Positions 8,301-16,182 of a stretch of DNA of 64,000 bases are shown piece after piece. This DNA comes from DASUAS01 sp963720765. Lineage in GTDB: Bacteria > Actinomycetota > Acidimicrobiia > IMCC26256 > DASPTH01. The position numbers and the translations under genes are program-made. The stretch is from contig CAVRGS010000011.1 in assembly GCA_963720765.1 (NCBI GenBank), positions 248,001 to 312,000 on the forward strand, read 5' to 3'. The first letter of the stretch is position 1; the number at the start of each line of letters is the position of its first letter. The notes beneath the pieces are model-generated. The model was not told where the DNA came from. It did no database searches and saw nothing but the letters and a program-made list of their open reading frames with translations.

Positions 8301-9281
8301 TCAACCTGATTCTGCCGCTCGCCGCTTCCGGCGCTTCCCCTCGTGCATCGCCTGCACGCGCGCGACGGGGATCTCATGACCTTCGGTGATCAGATCAGCG
8401 TCGAGGTGCTGCACCGCGGGCATGTGGTCGGCCCACGGGTCGCTCGTTCCGAGCGCGTCGAGCGCGGTGTGGATGGTGAAGTCCGCCGGGTGCACGTCGT
8501 CGAGCTGGTCCCATGTGAGCGGGAACGACACCGGCACGCCTGGCCGCGCGCGTGGGCTGTAGGCGGCGACGACCGTCGCGCCGCCGACGCGCGTCGAGTC
8601 GACGAACACCTTGCCCTCGCGGTCCTCCTTGATGAACGCGGTTGTCGCCAGCGACGGGTCGAGCGCCTCGGTGCGCGCCGCGATCGCGCGGAGGGCGGCC
8701 GCCGAGTCCTGCGGCGGAGCGTCGGCGTCGATGGGTACGAAGATGTGCACACCTTTGGCGCCGCTGGTCTTGACCGCACCCGCGAGCCCGACGTCGTCGA
8801 GAGCCTGGCGTACGAGGTGCGCGACCGCCACGACGTGCGAGAAGTCGGAGCCTTCGGGCGGATCGAGGTCGAGCACGAGGTGGGTGATGCGATCGGGATG
8901 CGTCACCGTGACCAAGGACGGGTGGTACTCGACCGCGCGCTGGTTGGCGAACCACAGCAGCGTGCGGCGGTCGTTGCACACCGCGTAGTGGACGTCGCGC
9001 TTCGAAGTCTCTGCCCACCACGTGACCGTCTCCACGAAATCCGGCGTGTACTTGGGCACGTTCTTCTGCATGAACGAGTCCTGACCCCGCATGATCCGGA
9101 TCACGGAGAGCGGACGGTCGGCGAGCACCGGGACGATGCGATCGCTGACGGCCTCCAGGTAGTCGACGAGGTCCCGCTTCGTTGCGCCGGCTCCCTCGAA
9201 CAGCGACGCGTCGAGGTTGGTCAGCTTCACTCCGTCGCGCGTCTCCGTCTCCGAGGTCTTCGGAGTCGCCTTCGCGCTCAT
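8301..9281 (-). CDS. LigD-type polymerase/primase domain protein (NHEJ PolDom)
   Basis: 326 residues covering one archaeo-eukaryotic primase-like polymerase domain as in bacterial LigD. Recognisable pieces: MRGQDSFMQKNVPKYTPDF, the metal-binding DLDPP in THLVLDLDPPEGSDFSHV, KTSGAKGVHIFVPID and ARPGVPVSFPLTWDQLDD. These enzymes add nucleotides during non-homologous end joining. No ligase or nuclease domain is attached, and no Ku gene lies in the window. ATG 9281 overlaps the stop of the DksA-type gene in ATGA. Confidence 0.9.
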   Translation of the reverse strand: MSAKATPKTSETETRDGVKLTNLDASLFEGAGATKRDLVDYLEAVSDRIVPVLADRPLSVIRIMRGQDSFMQKNVPKYTPDFVETVTWWAETSKRDVHYAVCNDRRTLLWFANQRAVEYHPSLVTVTHPDRITHLVLDLDPPEGSDFSHVVAVAHLVRQALDDVGLAGAVKTSGAKGVHIFVPIDADAPPQDSAAALRAIAARTEALDPSLATTAFIKEDREGKVFVDSTRVGGATVVAAYSPRARPGVPVSFPLTWDQLDDVHPADFTIHTALDALGTSDPWADHMPAVQHLDADLITEGHEIPVARVQAMHEGKRRKRRAAESG

Positions 9282-9640
9282 CGGGACCGCCCACCTCGCG
9301 CACACTCCACGCAGATGCGAGTGCTCGGACGCGCAACGAGGCGAGCGTCCCCGATGTCGCCGCCGCACTGCTCGCAGACGCCGTGCGTCCCGGCATCGAT
9401 CCGCGACACCGCACGGTCGAGAGCCTCGAGGTGTCCGCGGGCGTCGTGGAGGAGGCTCACGACCTGCGCCCGTTCGAATCCGAGCGTCGCCCCTTCGGGA
9501 TCGTGCTCGTCGTCCGTGTTCGCGGTGTCGACCGACGCAACGATGGCGTCGAACGACCGCTCCAGATCGGCGATGCGGCGCCGAGCAGCCTCACGTTCAC
9601 CTTCGACGATGGTCCGCACGTCGTTCGAGCTCACCCGCAC
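9278..9640 (-). CDS. DksA/TraR-type C4 zinc-finger protein
   Basis: 120 residues: a long helical coiled N-terminal part (EGEREAARRRIADLERSFDA...HLEALDRAVSRIDAG) and a C-terminal zinc finger C-x2-C-x17-C-x2-C (CEQCGGDIGDARL...CVEC). That is the architecture of DksA/TraR proteins, which bind RNA polymerase in proteobacteria; actinobacterial members are less defined. GTG 9640 or 9643 is the start. It is the first gene of a coupled pair with the LigD-like polymerase, so a role in DNA repair or its expression is possible. Confidence 0.8.
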   Translation of the reverse strand: MRVSSNDVRTIVEGEREAARRRIADLERSFDAIVASVDTANTDDEHDPEGATLGFERAQVVSLLHDARGHLEALDRAVSRIDAGTHGVCEQCGGDIGDARLVARPSTRICVECARGGRSR

Positions 9641-9688
9641 CACGGTAGTGATGCTCAACCGGCCGGTTCTCCCGGCCGATGCACTCAC

Positions 9689-10020
9689 ATGCAGGTTGCA
9701 GTTCTGGAACTCGGGTTCACCATCGGTGTCGGCGCGTTCGTGGCGTGGTTGCTCGTGATGCTCCGACACGATCGCGCCCACCGGGAGCAACAGATCGCGA
9801 GCGTCGCACGAACACGCACGTCTGCACCGTCGGGCCGCACTCGCCGCCGCGGTACGCGCCGGTACCGCGTTCGACGGTCCCGGTCGTGCGAGCGGGATCG
9901 TTCTGCCGCGTTCCCGGCAACATCGGGCACAGCAAGAACGGCACCGTCTTGGTGTGCGAGGCCAGCGACCAGGGCCGGCCGCGCTGGCGTCGCGCCGAGG
10001 TGTACGAGATCGCCAGCTGA
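9689..10020 (+). CDS. Small membrane-anchored protein, frame break, unrecognised
   Basis: ATG 9689 opens with one transmembrane helix (MQVAVLELGFTIGVGAFVAW then LLVML), followed by a basic segment (RHDRAHREQQI). The frame is lost around 9810-9890 and resumes as VRAGSFCRVPGNIGHSKNGT and VLVCEASDQGRPRWRRAEVY to the TGA at 10018-10020. The second part has a small CR-x-PG...G-x-VL-x-C pattern. Estimated length 110 residues. Function unknown. Confidence 0.45.
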
Positions 10021-10034
10021 CGTAGGGTCGACGC

Positions 10035-10511
10035 ATGTCGGCCGAGCGCGCTCCGTCACCCGACGGGTTGCCGCGCCGGCGGCCACGTTGTTCGCGATCG
10101 TGGCCGACCCGGCGGGTCACGTCGCCATCGCCGGCTCCGGGATGCTGGAAGCTGTACCCGATGCCCGCCCACTACAGCAGTCGGCGACACGTTCCAGCTC
10201 GCACTGGACGGTGAGCCTCTGGGTGACCGTCTCATCGGGAAGTACCGGGTGCGCGACACCGTGACGCGCATCGCACCCGACCGGCTGCGTCGAGTGGAGC
10301 GTCGGCAACGACCGCGCCAGCTTCGGGTACACGTGGGGCTGGAAGCTCACCCCGGTGAGCGACACCGAGAGCGACGTGACCAACTCCTTCGACTGGAGCG
10401 GCTTCTCGGAGGAACGCACGGCCGCTGCGAGCGGACAACTGCCGCTCATTCCGATGCCGATGATCGAACGCTCGGCCGAGAACCTGGCTCGCGCTCGCGA
10501 CCGAAGGCTGA
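10035..10511 (+). CDS. SRPBCC family protein with several frame breaks
   Basis: Pieced together across four breaks (near 10042, 10170, 10287 and 10492) the protein reads RSVTRRVAAPAATLFAIVAD, then VGDTFQLALDG, GKYRVRDTVTRIAPDR, SFGYTWGWKLTPV, NSFDWSGFS, and ends MIERSAENLARALATEG. This is a polyketide-cyclase/SRPBCC pattern of ~155 residues. The last break is repaired by one CG. Four breaks in 480 bases is the highest density in the window; I think it is one intact gene in a poorly read stretch, but a pseudogene cannot be excluded. Confidence 0.55.
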
Positions 10512-10521
10512 GGAGGATTCG

Positions 10522-11061
10522 ATGTTCGACGTCGACGACCTCGTGGTGGCGTGCAGAGCGGCGGCGGCCGATCCGGAACCGCGCCTGGCCATCCGTGACG
10601 TCCTCGAGCGGGCGGTCGCCGATCCCGCGCGCCATCGCCGACGCCCTGCCGCCGACGCGCGCGGAGATGGTCGCCCTCCATGTGTCGCCCGAGGTCACGG
10701 TGCTGAAGCTCGTGTGGGCGCCGGGCATGACGTTGGGACCACACGACCACCGCATGTGGGCGGCCATCGGCCTCTACTCCGGCGGCGAGGACAACCGCTT
10801 CTACCGCCGTCACGGCGACGGACTCGATCGACTCGGGCGGCCGGTCGCTGCGCCCGAAGGACGTCTGCCTGCTCGGCGACGACGTCGTGCACGCGGTGCA
10901 CAACCCGACGGGTCGAGCACGCGGGCGCCATCCACGTGTACGGCGGCGACTTCTTCACCCAGCCGCGCAGCGAGTGGACCGGTGACCCGTGGCGCGAAGG
11001 CGCATTCGACGTCGATCGTGTGCGCAGCCTGTTCGACGCCGTCAACGCGGAGCTCGCCTGA
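10522..11061 (+). CDS. Cupin-fold protein, cysteine-dioxygenase-like, frame breaks
   Basis: ATG 10522 follows AGGAGGA at 10510-10516. Across breaks near 10628, 10860 and 10911 it reads MFDVDDLVVACRAAA, then PTRAEMVALHVSPEVTVLKL, TLGPHDHRMWAAIGLYSGGE, KDVCLLGDDVVHAVHNP, VEHAGAIHVYGGDFF and WREGAFDVDRVRSLFDAVNA. HDHRMW and the later H of DVVHAVHN fit the metal-binding His pattern of the CDO/ADO cupins. ~180 residues. It may be a thiol dioxygenase, but the substrate is unknown. Two of the breaks are single-CG losses. Confidence 0.6.
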   Translation: MFDVDDLVVACRAAAADPEPRLAIRDVLERAVADPARHRRRPAADARGDGRPPCVARGHGAEARVGAGHDVGTTRPPHVGGHRPLLRRRGQPLLPPSRRRTRSTRAAGRCARRTSACSATTSCTRCTTRRVEHAGAIHVYGGDFFTQPRSEWTGDPWREGAFDVDRVRSLFDAVNAELA

Positions 11062-11065
11062 TCCG

Positions 11066-11468
11066 ATGCCGACCTTCGACGACGTCGAGCAGATCGTCGC
11101 CGGCCTCCCCGAGGTCACCGTGGGCAAGCGCTTCGGTCACCGCACCTGGTTCGTCGCGGGCAAGTCGTTCGCATGGGAACGCCCGTACAGCAAGGCCGAC
11201 CTGAAGCGCTTCGGGGACGAGACGCCACCCGACGGCCCGATCCTCGCGGTCACCGTCGAAGACCTCGAGGAGAAGGAGGCGGTGCTCGGCCGCAGGCCGG
11301 CGCGGCATCTTCACCATCGAGCACTTCGCCAACTACCCCGCGATCCTGATCCAGCTGCGAGTGGTCGGGAAGCGGGTGCTGCGCGACGCCATCGTCGACG
11401 GCTGGCTCGCCGCCGCTCCGGCGGCGTTGGCCGACGAGTTCGTGGCCTCCGGAGGCCTCCGACGCTGA
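11066..11468 (+). CDS. MmcQ/YjbR-like protein, one frame break
   Basis: About 134 residues of the MmcQ/YjbR family (DNA-binding-like double-wing fold): PTFDDVEQIVAGLPEVTVG, FGHRTWFVAGKSFAWERPYS, then after a break near 11302 (one CG missing) GIFTIEHFANYPAILIQLRV and LRDAIVDGWLAAAPAALADE. Start ATG 11066 lies 4 bases after the previous stop. Family members are widespread and poorly characterised. Confidence 0.7.
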
Positions 11469-11471
11469 CTG

Positions 11472-11491
11472 TTTACGACACGTGTAGTATT
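11472..11491 (+). promoter_or_regulatory. Palindromic operator over the promoter of the DapB-like gene
   Basis: The core TTACGACACGTGTAGTA is an imperfect dyad. A second site at 13821-13840 matches it at 17 of 20 positions. TAGTAT at 11485-11490 can serve as -10, which puts transcription start about at GTG 11499, so the mRNA is probably leaderless. Overlap with the -10 implies repression, most simply by the TetR regulator at 13137-13808. Confidence 0.6.
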
Positions 11492-11498
11492 CCGTGGC

Positions 11499-12601
11499 GT
11501 GGAGCAGCTTCGAGTCGTGCAGTGGTCGACGGGCAACGTCGGACGTCAGGCGCTGGCCGCCGTCCTCGACCACCCGGATCTCGCGCTGGTCGGCCTGTTC
11601 GCCTTCGACCCCGGCAAGGTCGGCCTGGATGCCGGCGAGCTCTGCGGGCGCGCGCCGGTCGGCATCACCGCGACCGACGACGTCGACGCTCTCCTCGCGC
11701 TCGAACCCGACTGCATCGTGTACACGCCGGCCCACGGCGACGACGACACCGTCGTGCGCTTCCTCGAGGCCGGGATCAACGTGGTGACGACGTCGGGCTA
11801 CATCACCGTGCGCGACGGACCGCGGGGACCGCACTTCTGGGACCGGCCTCGAAGCCGCCGCGCAACAGGGCAACGCGTCGCTCCTCGGCACCGGGCTCAA
11901 CCCGGGCTACGTCCCCCTGTTGGCGACGGTGTTGTCGCTGCCGCTGCGCGAGGTGCGTTCCGTCTCCTGGGTCGAGTGTTCGAACGTCGGCTTCTACAAC
12001 GCGCCGGACATGTGGACGACGCTCGGCTTCGGGCTCACCCCCGAGGCCCGCCACGAGCTCGTCGGTGACGCCGGGGTCGCGCCGGGTGCGCACCACTCGC
12101 TCGACGGCGTTTCCTACCTCGAGTCGTGCTACGCAGTCGCCGACGCGCTCGGCATCCCGGTCGACGGCTTCGTGCACCACGAGGAAGTGGCCGTCGCCAC
12201 CGAACCGGTCGAGACCCTGTGGGGCGTCTACGACCCCGGGACCGTCGCCGGTCTGCACATCACGTGGGCGGCGACACACGGCGGCGAGGCCGTCGTCACC
12301 AGTCGGCTCATCTGGACGATGGGCGACGCGGTGACGCCGAAGTGGGACGCGCAGCGACGGCTACCACATCGCGATCGACGGAGATCCCGCGTCGACGATC
12401 GATCTCGCGATCCTCCCGGGATCGGCGTCGAACGTGCACGACCTCCAGAGCGCGATGGATCTCGGCATGACCGCGACCGCCTGCCCGGCCGTGCACGCAG
12501 TGTCGGCGGTGTGCCGCGCCGCGCCCGGGCTCTTGGCCTACACCGACCTGCCGATCCACGCCGCCCGACACAAGAACACGACCAGGGAGATGCACCCGTG
12601 A
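11499..12601 (+). CDS. DapB-fold NAD(P)-dependent oxidoreductase (amine dehydrogenase-like)
   Basis: ~365 residues. The N-terminus MEQLRVVQWSTGNVGRQAL has the G-x-x-G-x-x nucleotide motif of the dihydrodipicolinate-reductase fold. LEPDCIVYTPAH, NVVTTSGYI and ASLLGTGLNPGYVP follow the pattern of actinobacterial proteins often named 2,4-diaminopentanoate dehydrogenase-like or dihydrodipicolinate reductase-like. Breaks near 11844 and 12356 are each repaired by one CG (WDR-GLEAAAQQG, WDAQRDGYHIA). Start GTG 11499. Its stop overlaps the next gene's GTG in GTGA. Probably catabolic. Confidence 0.75.
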
Positions 12602-13116
12602 CCACGATCGAAGACGAGGCCCGCACCGCGTACGCGAAGTTCGTCGGTGCCCGCGACGAGGCCGAGGCGCAGCGGTTGCCGTGGGGCGCGCTCGCCGACT
12701 TCTACACCGAGGACGGCGTGACCCTCGATCCGGTCTGGGGACGCATCGAGGGTCGCGAGGAGATCCGCGAGTACTGCGAGCGTTCGATGTCGGGGCTCAC
12801 CGGCTACGGATGGTGGAGTCGGGAGAACTGGACCATGTACGAGGGTCACCGCCTCGTGAGCCAGTGGGACCAGATCCTCGGCACGAAGGACGACGGCACC
12901 GAGTGGATGGTCCCCTGTGCGTCGATCCTCTACTACGCCGGCGACGGACTGTTCGTGTACGAGAACCAGATGGTGAACGTCGCGCACATCGATGCGGTGC
13001 TGCACGAGATGGAGTGGCAACCGAACGCCGACCTCAATCCCCCGCCGAGCCACCCGAACCGCGACTCGTCGCTCCCCGCCGCGTGGAAGCACCTGGAACC
13101 GACGGGCACGGTCTAA
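12598..13116 (+). CDS. SnoaL-like/NTF2-fold protein
   Basis: 172 residues, GTG start overlapping the previous TGA. The pattern WGALADFYTEDGVTLDPVWG, EGREEIREYCERSM, WSRENWTMYEG, VSQWDQILG, ASILYYAGDGLFVYENQMVN fits the NTF2/SnoaL-like fold (a cone-shaped barrel used for polyketide cyclases, isomerases and dehydratases). The coupling to the DapB-fold reductase suggests that both act on the same compound. Confidence 0.75.
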   Translation: MTTIEDEARTAYAKFVGARDEAEAQRLPWGALADFYTEDGVTLDPVWGRIEGREEIREYCERSMSGLTGYGWWSRENWTMYEGHRLVSQWDQILGTKDDGTEWMVPCASILYYAGDGLFVYENQMVNVAHIDAVLHEMEWQPNADLNPPPSHPNRDSSLPAAWKHLEPTGTV

Positions 13117-13136
13117 GTCACGCGTAACATCGCCGC

Positions 13137-13808
13137 ATGTCCCGGGGTGCGGTCACGACCGAGCGGCTCATCGTCGTCGCCGAACAGCTCTACGCCGATC
13201 ACGGACTCGACGCGGTGTCGCTGCGTCAGATCGCCGAGGCGGCCGGCCAGAAGAACCATGCCGTCGTCCAGTACCACTTCGGCACGAAGGAAGAGCTGCT
13301 CCGCGCCATCGTCCGGTACCGCACCGAGGACGCGCAGGACGAGCGGCGCGTCGCCCTCGACGCGCTCGAGCAGACCGGCCGCCAGCACGACGTGCGCGGG
13401 CTGCTCGAAGCCGCGTTCGTCCCGCTGGTGAAGAGCCAACCGCCCGGCTCGAACTACCTGCGGTTCGTGGTCGCGCTGCAGCCGGTCGTGCTCAACGACA
13501 TCTGGATCGAGATCGGCGACCAGCACGGCTCGACGTCGCGTCGCATCAACAAGTACCTCGACGAGGCGCTCGCGCACGTCCCCGCCAAGTTGCGGCGGGC
13601 CCGGATCGACCGCGCCTTCGACATGATGCTGCGGGCACTCGCCGACCACTTCGGCACGCAACACGGCACTCGCTCCGGCACCCGCTCGCCGAAGCGTGGT
13701 GTCCCCGACGATCTCTTCCTCGACGAGCTCGTGATCTCCGGCGCGGCGGTGCTCGAGGCACCCCTCCCGGCCCGCGCCGTCCAACGCCTGCGGACGAGGG
13801 CCGGATAA
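13137..13808 (+). CDS. TetR/AcrR family transcriptional regulator
   Basis: 223 residues. N-terminal HTH: TTERLIVVAEQLYADHGLDA, SLRQIAEAAGQKNHAVVQYH, FGTKEELLRAIV, the classic TetR helix-turn-helix. The C-terminal ligand domain has no recognised match. TAACAT at 13125-13130 lies six bases before ATG 13137, so a leaderless transcript is possible. Related palindromes flank the locus at 11472-11491 and 13821-13840; I infer that this protein binds both and controls the reductase and the solute-binding protein genes. Confidence 0.85.
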   Translation: MSRGAVTTERLIVVAEQLYADHGLDAVSLRQIAEAAGQKNHAVVQYHFGTKEELLRAIVRYRTEDAQDERRVALDALEQTGRQHDVRGLLEAAFVPLVKSQPPGSNYLRFVVALQPVVLNDIWIEIGDQHGSTSRRINKYLDEALAHVPAKLRRARIDRAFDMMLRALADHFGTQHGTRSGTRSPKRGVPDDLFLDELVISGAAVLEAPLPARAVQRLRTRAG

Positions 13809-13813
13809 GACGC

Positions 13814-13842
13814 TTGTCATATTACGACAGGTGTCGTATTCT
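13814..13842 (+). promoter_or_regulatory. Promoter with palindromic operator for the first solute-binding protein
   Basis: TTGTCA (13814-13819) and TATTCT (13837-13842), spaced 17 bases, form a good -35/-10 pair. Between and over them lies ATTACGACAGGTGTCGTATT (13821-13840), whose arms ATTACGACA and TGTCGTATT are largely complementary. This is the second copy of the palindrome at 11472-11491. Confidence 0.65.
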
Positions 13843-13890
13843 GCGCGGGCTCGGCCGTACGTGCCGGCGGCGTCGACCTCAGGGGGGACG

Positions 13891-15223
13891 ATGACGAAGG
13901 TTCGTGTGCTCGTGACGACACTGGTCGTGCTCGGGCTCGCACTCGTGTCACTACCCGCGGCTCTGGCCCAGACCGGCTCCGACGCCAAGGCGAAGGCGAC
14001 CGACATCGGGATCACCGCGAAGGAGATCCACGTCGCGGTGCCCGCCGACGTCGACAACCCGTTCCAGCCCGGTCTGTTCCAGGGCGTCGTCGACGGTGCC
14101 AACGGCGCCGCCAAGTACCTCAACTCGAAGGCCGGGGGCGGCGGGATCGCAGGGCGCAAGATCGTCGTCGACTTCATCGACAGCAAGCTCAACCCGAACA
14201 CGTCGCGCAACGCCGTCATCACCGCCTGCAGCCAGGACTTCGCCATGGTGAGCTCGGCGATGATCTTCCTCACCAACGTCGACGACGAGGTCAACTGCAA
14301 GGACTCGACCGGCGCCGCCACCGGCCTGCCCGACATGGGCGCGATCGTCACCGGCGTCGCACAGTGGTGCTCTCCGGTGTCGTACCCGGTGACGCCGTCC
14401 CCGCTCGACTGCGCCACCAAGGACCAGACGCCCCAGACCGTGCGCGGCAACGCCGGCCCTTCGAAGTACCTGGTGAAGCAGAGCAAGAAGGACCTCCACG
14501 GCGCGTACCTCCAGCCCAGCGACAGCAAGGACGCGCAGCGCGGCACGACGGTGCTCGTGCAGGCCTCGATCGAGGGTGGCGCGAAGGCCGACCAGGTGAA
14601 GCTGCTGTCAGGGCGCGACCCGCAGAGCGCGTACACGCCCGTCGTCAGCCAGATGAAGGCCGACGGCTCCAACTACGGGCAGAGCACGCTGAGCGCGAAC
14701 AGCAGCATCCTGCTGCGCAGCGAGGCGCAGCTGCAGGGTCTCGACTGCCGACGTGGTCTGGACGTGCGGCGGCAGTTGCTACACGAAGGACGTGCGCACC
14801 AACCCGGTGATGGACGGCACGCACGTGTACGTCGGCTCGCTCCCGCTCGAGGAGGCGTCCACCAACCCGATGCTCCGCAACTTCGTCAAGTACGTGGGGA
14901 AGGACTCGGACAACTTCGCGGTGAGCGGATGGTCGGCGATGATCGCGTTCGCCCAGGCGGCGCGCACGGTGGTCGAGAAGGACGGCGTGAACGGGCTCAC
15001 CCGCAAGGCGCTGCTCGACACCGGCATCCCGACCCTCACGAAGTTCGACACCGACGGGATGACGGGCACCATCAACCTGGCGAAGCGCATCAGCACGCCG
15101 TGCTTCATCATGCTGCAGGTGGAGGACGGCAAGTTCGTGCGGGAGCACCCGGCGAAGAAGGGCACCTTCGACTGCACGCCGTCGAACCAGGTGACCATGA
15201 AGCTGGACCTGCTGGGCATTTGA
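13891..15223 (+). CDS. Periplasmic-binding-protein type 1 (branched-chain amino-acid/amide family) solute receptor
   Basis: ~440 residues: a signal peptide (VLVTTLVVLGLALVSLPAAL then AQTG), ITAKEIHVAVPADVDNP, GIAGRKIVVDFIDSKLNPN, CSQDFAMVSSAMIF, and, after a break near 14745, ADVVWTCGGSCYTKDV and NFAVSGWSAMIAFAQAART. This is the LivK/amide-binding fold. Start ATG 13891 follows CAGGGGGGA. No permease or ATPase gene adjoins it, so it is an orphan receptor, possibly serving a transporter elsewhere. Control by the palindromic operator just upstream is likely. Confidence 0.8.
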
Positions 15224-15250
15224 GGTTCTGGACCGAAGACGCTGGAGGCG

Positions 15251-16182
15251 ATGCGCCCCGAGGCGCGCGAGTGCGTCACCCGGCACGTCGGACGCGCTCC
15301 GGGCCGCGTACAACGACCGTCCCCCGCTCGCACCCGACCTCGACCGCTTCGCGCGGGCGACCGCGGTGCGCGCGTCGTTCCCGCAGTTCCACCCGCATCC
15401 GGCGGGGCGCGACCGAGTGCTCGACGGTGTGCCCTGCCGGGTGTTCCTCCCGACCGACGTCGCCGGCGCGCGCGGTCTACGTGCATCTCCACGGCGGTGG
15501 CATGGTGCTCGGCGTCCCGGAGATGAACGATCCCGGCAACGCCGAGCTCGCGCCGCGACACGGTGTGGTGGTCGTGTCGGTCGGGTACCGCACCGCGCCC
15601 GAGCACCCGCATCCCGCGGGCATCGACGACGCGCACGCCGTCGCGCGCTGGGTGCTCGACCACGGCGACGCGTAGTTCGGGACGCGCGACCTGCTGCTCG
15701 GCGGCGAGTCGGCCGGCGCCTACCTCGCCGTGATGGCGCTCCTTCGACTCCGCGACGAGCACGCCGACCTGCGCCGCGTCCTCGGCGTGAAGCTCTCGTA
15801 CGGCCCGTACGACTGGAGCCGGTCGGGGCCGCATCGGCGCGGGCTGCTCGCGACCGGCGACCCCGACTTCTTCACGCACTGCTACCTCCCCGACCGGTCG
15901 GCCGACGAACGCCGCGACCCGTCGATCTCCCCCCTCTACGCCGACCTGCACGACCTCGTCCCCGCGTTCGTCGCGGTCGGGACCGAGGACCATCTGCTCG
16001 ACGACTCGCTCGGTCTCGCCGCACGCTGGGCGGCCGCCGGGAACGACGCCGACGTGTTCGTGCTCCCCGATCTCCCCCACTCGTTCGAGATGTACCGCTG
16101 CGGCATCGTCGACGCGTGCGCGAACGCGGAGTCCGAGTGGTTCGAGGCGCGCCTCGCGCGGACGACGGCAGCACATGGCTGA
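15251..16182 (+). pseudogene. Alpha/beta-hydrolase (HSL/acetyl-esterase type), broken by frame shifts and an amber codon
   Basis: Readable pieces: DALRAAYNDRPPLAPDLDRF, RAVYVHLHGGGMVLGVPEMN (oxyanion HGGG), VSVGYRTAPEHPHPAGIDDA, LLLGGESAGAYLAVMAL (GxSxG nucleophile), VGTEDHLLDDS (Asp) and LPHSFEMY (His). All catalytic elements are there. Frame changes occur near 15275 and 15470 (the latter one CG short), and TAG at 15673-15675 stops the frame six codons before the nucleophile motif. The amber is a substitution, not an indel, so this may be a true pseudogene, though a single miscall (GAG to TAG) would also explain it. Confidence 0.55.
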
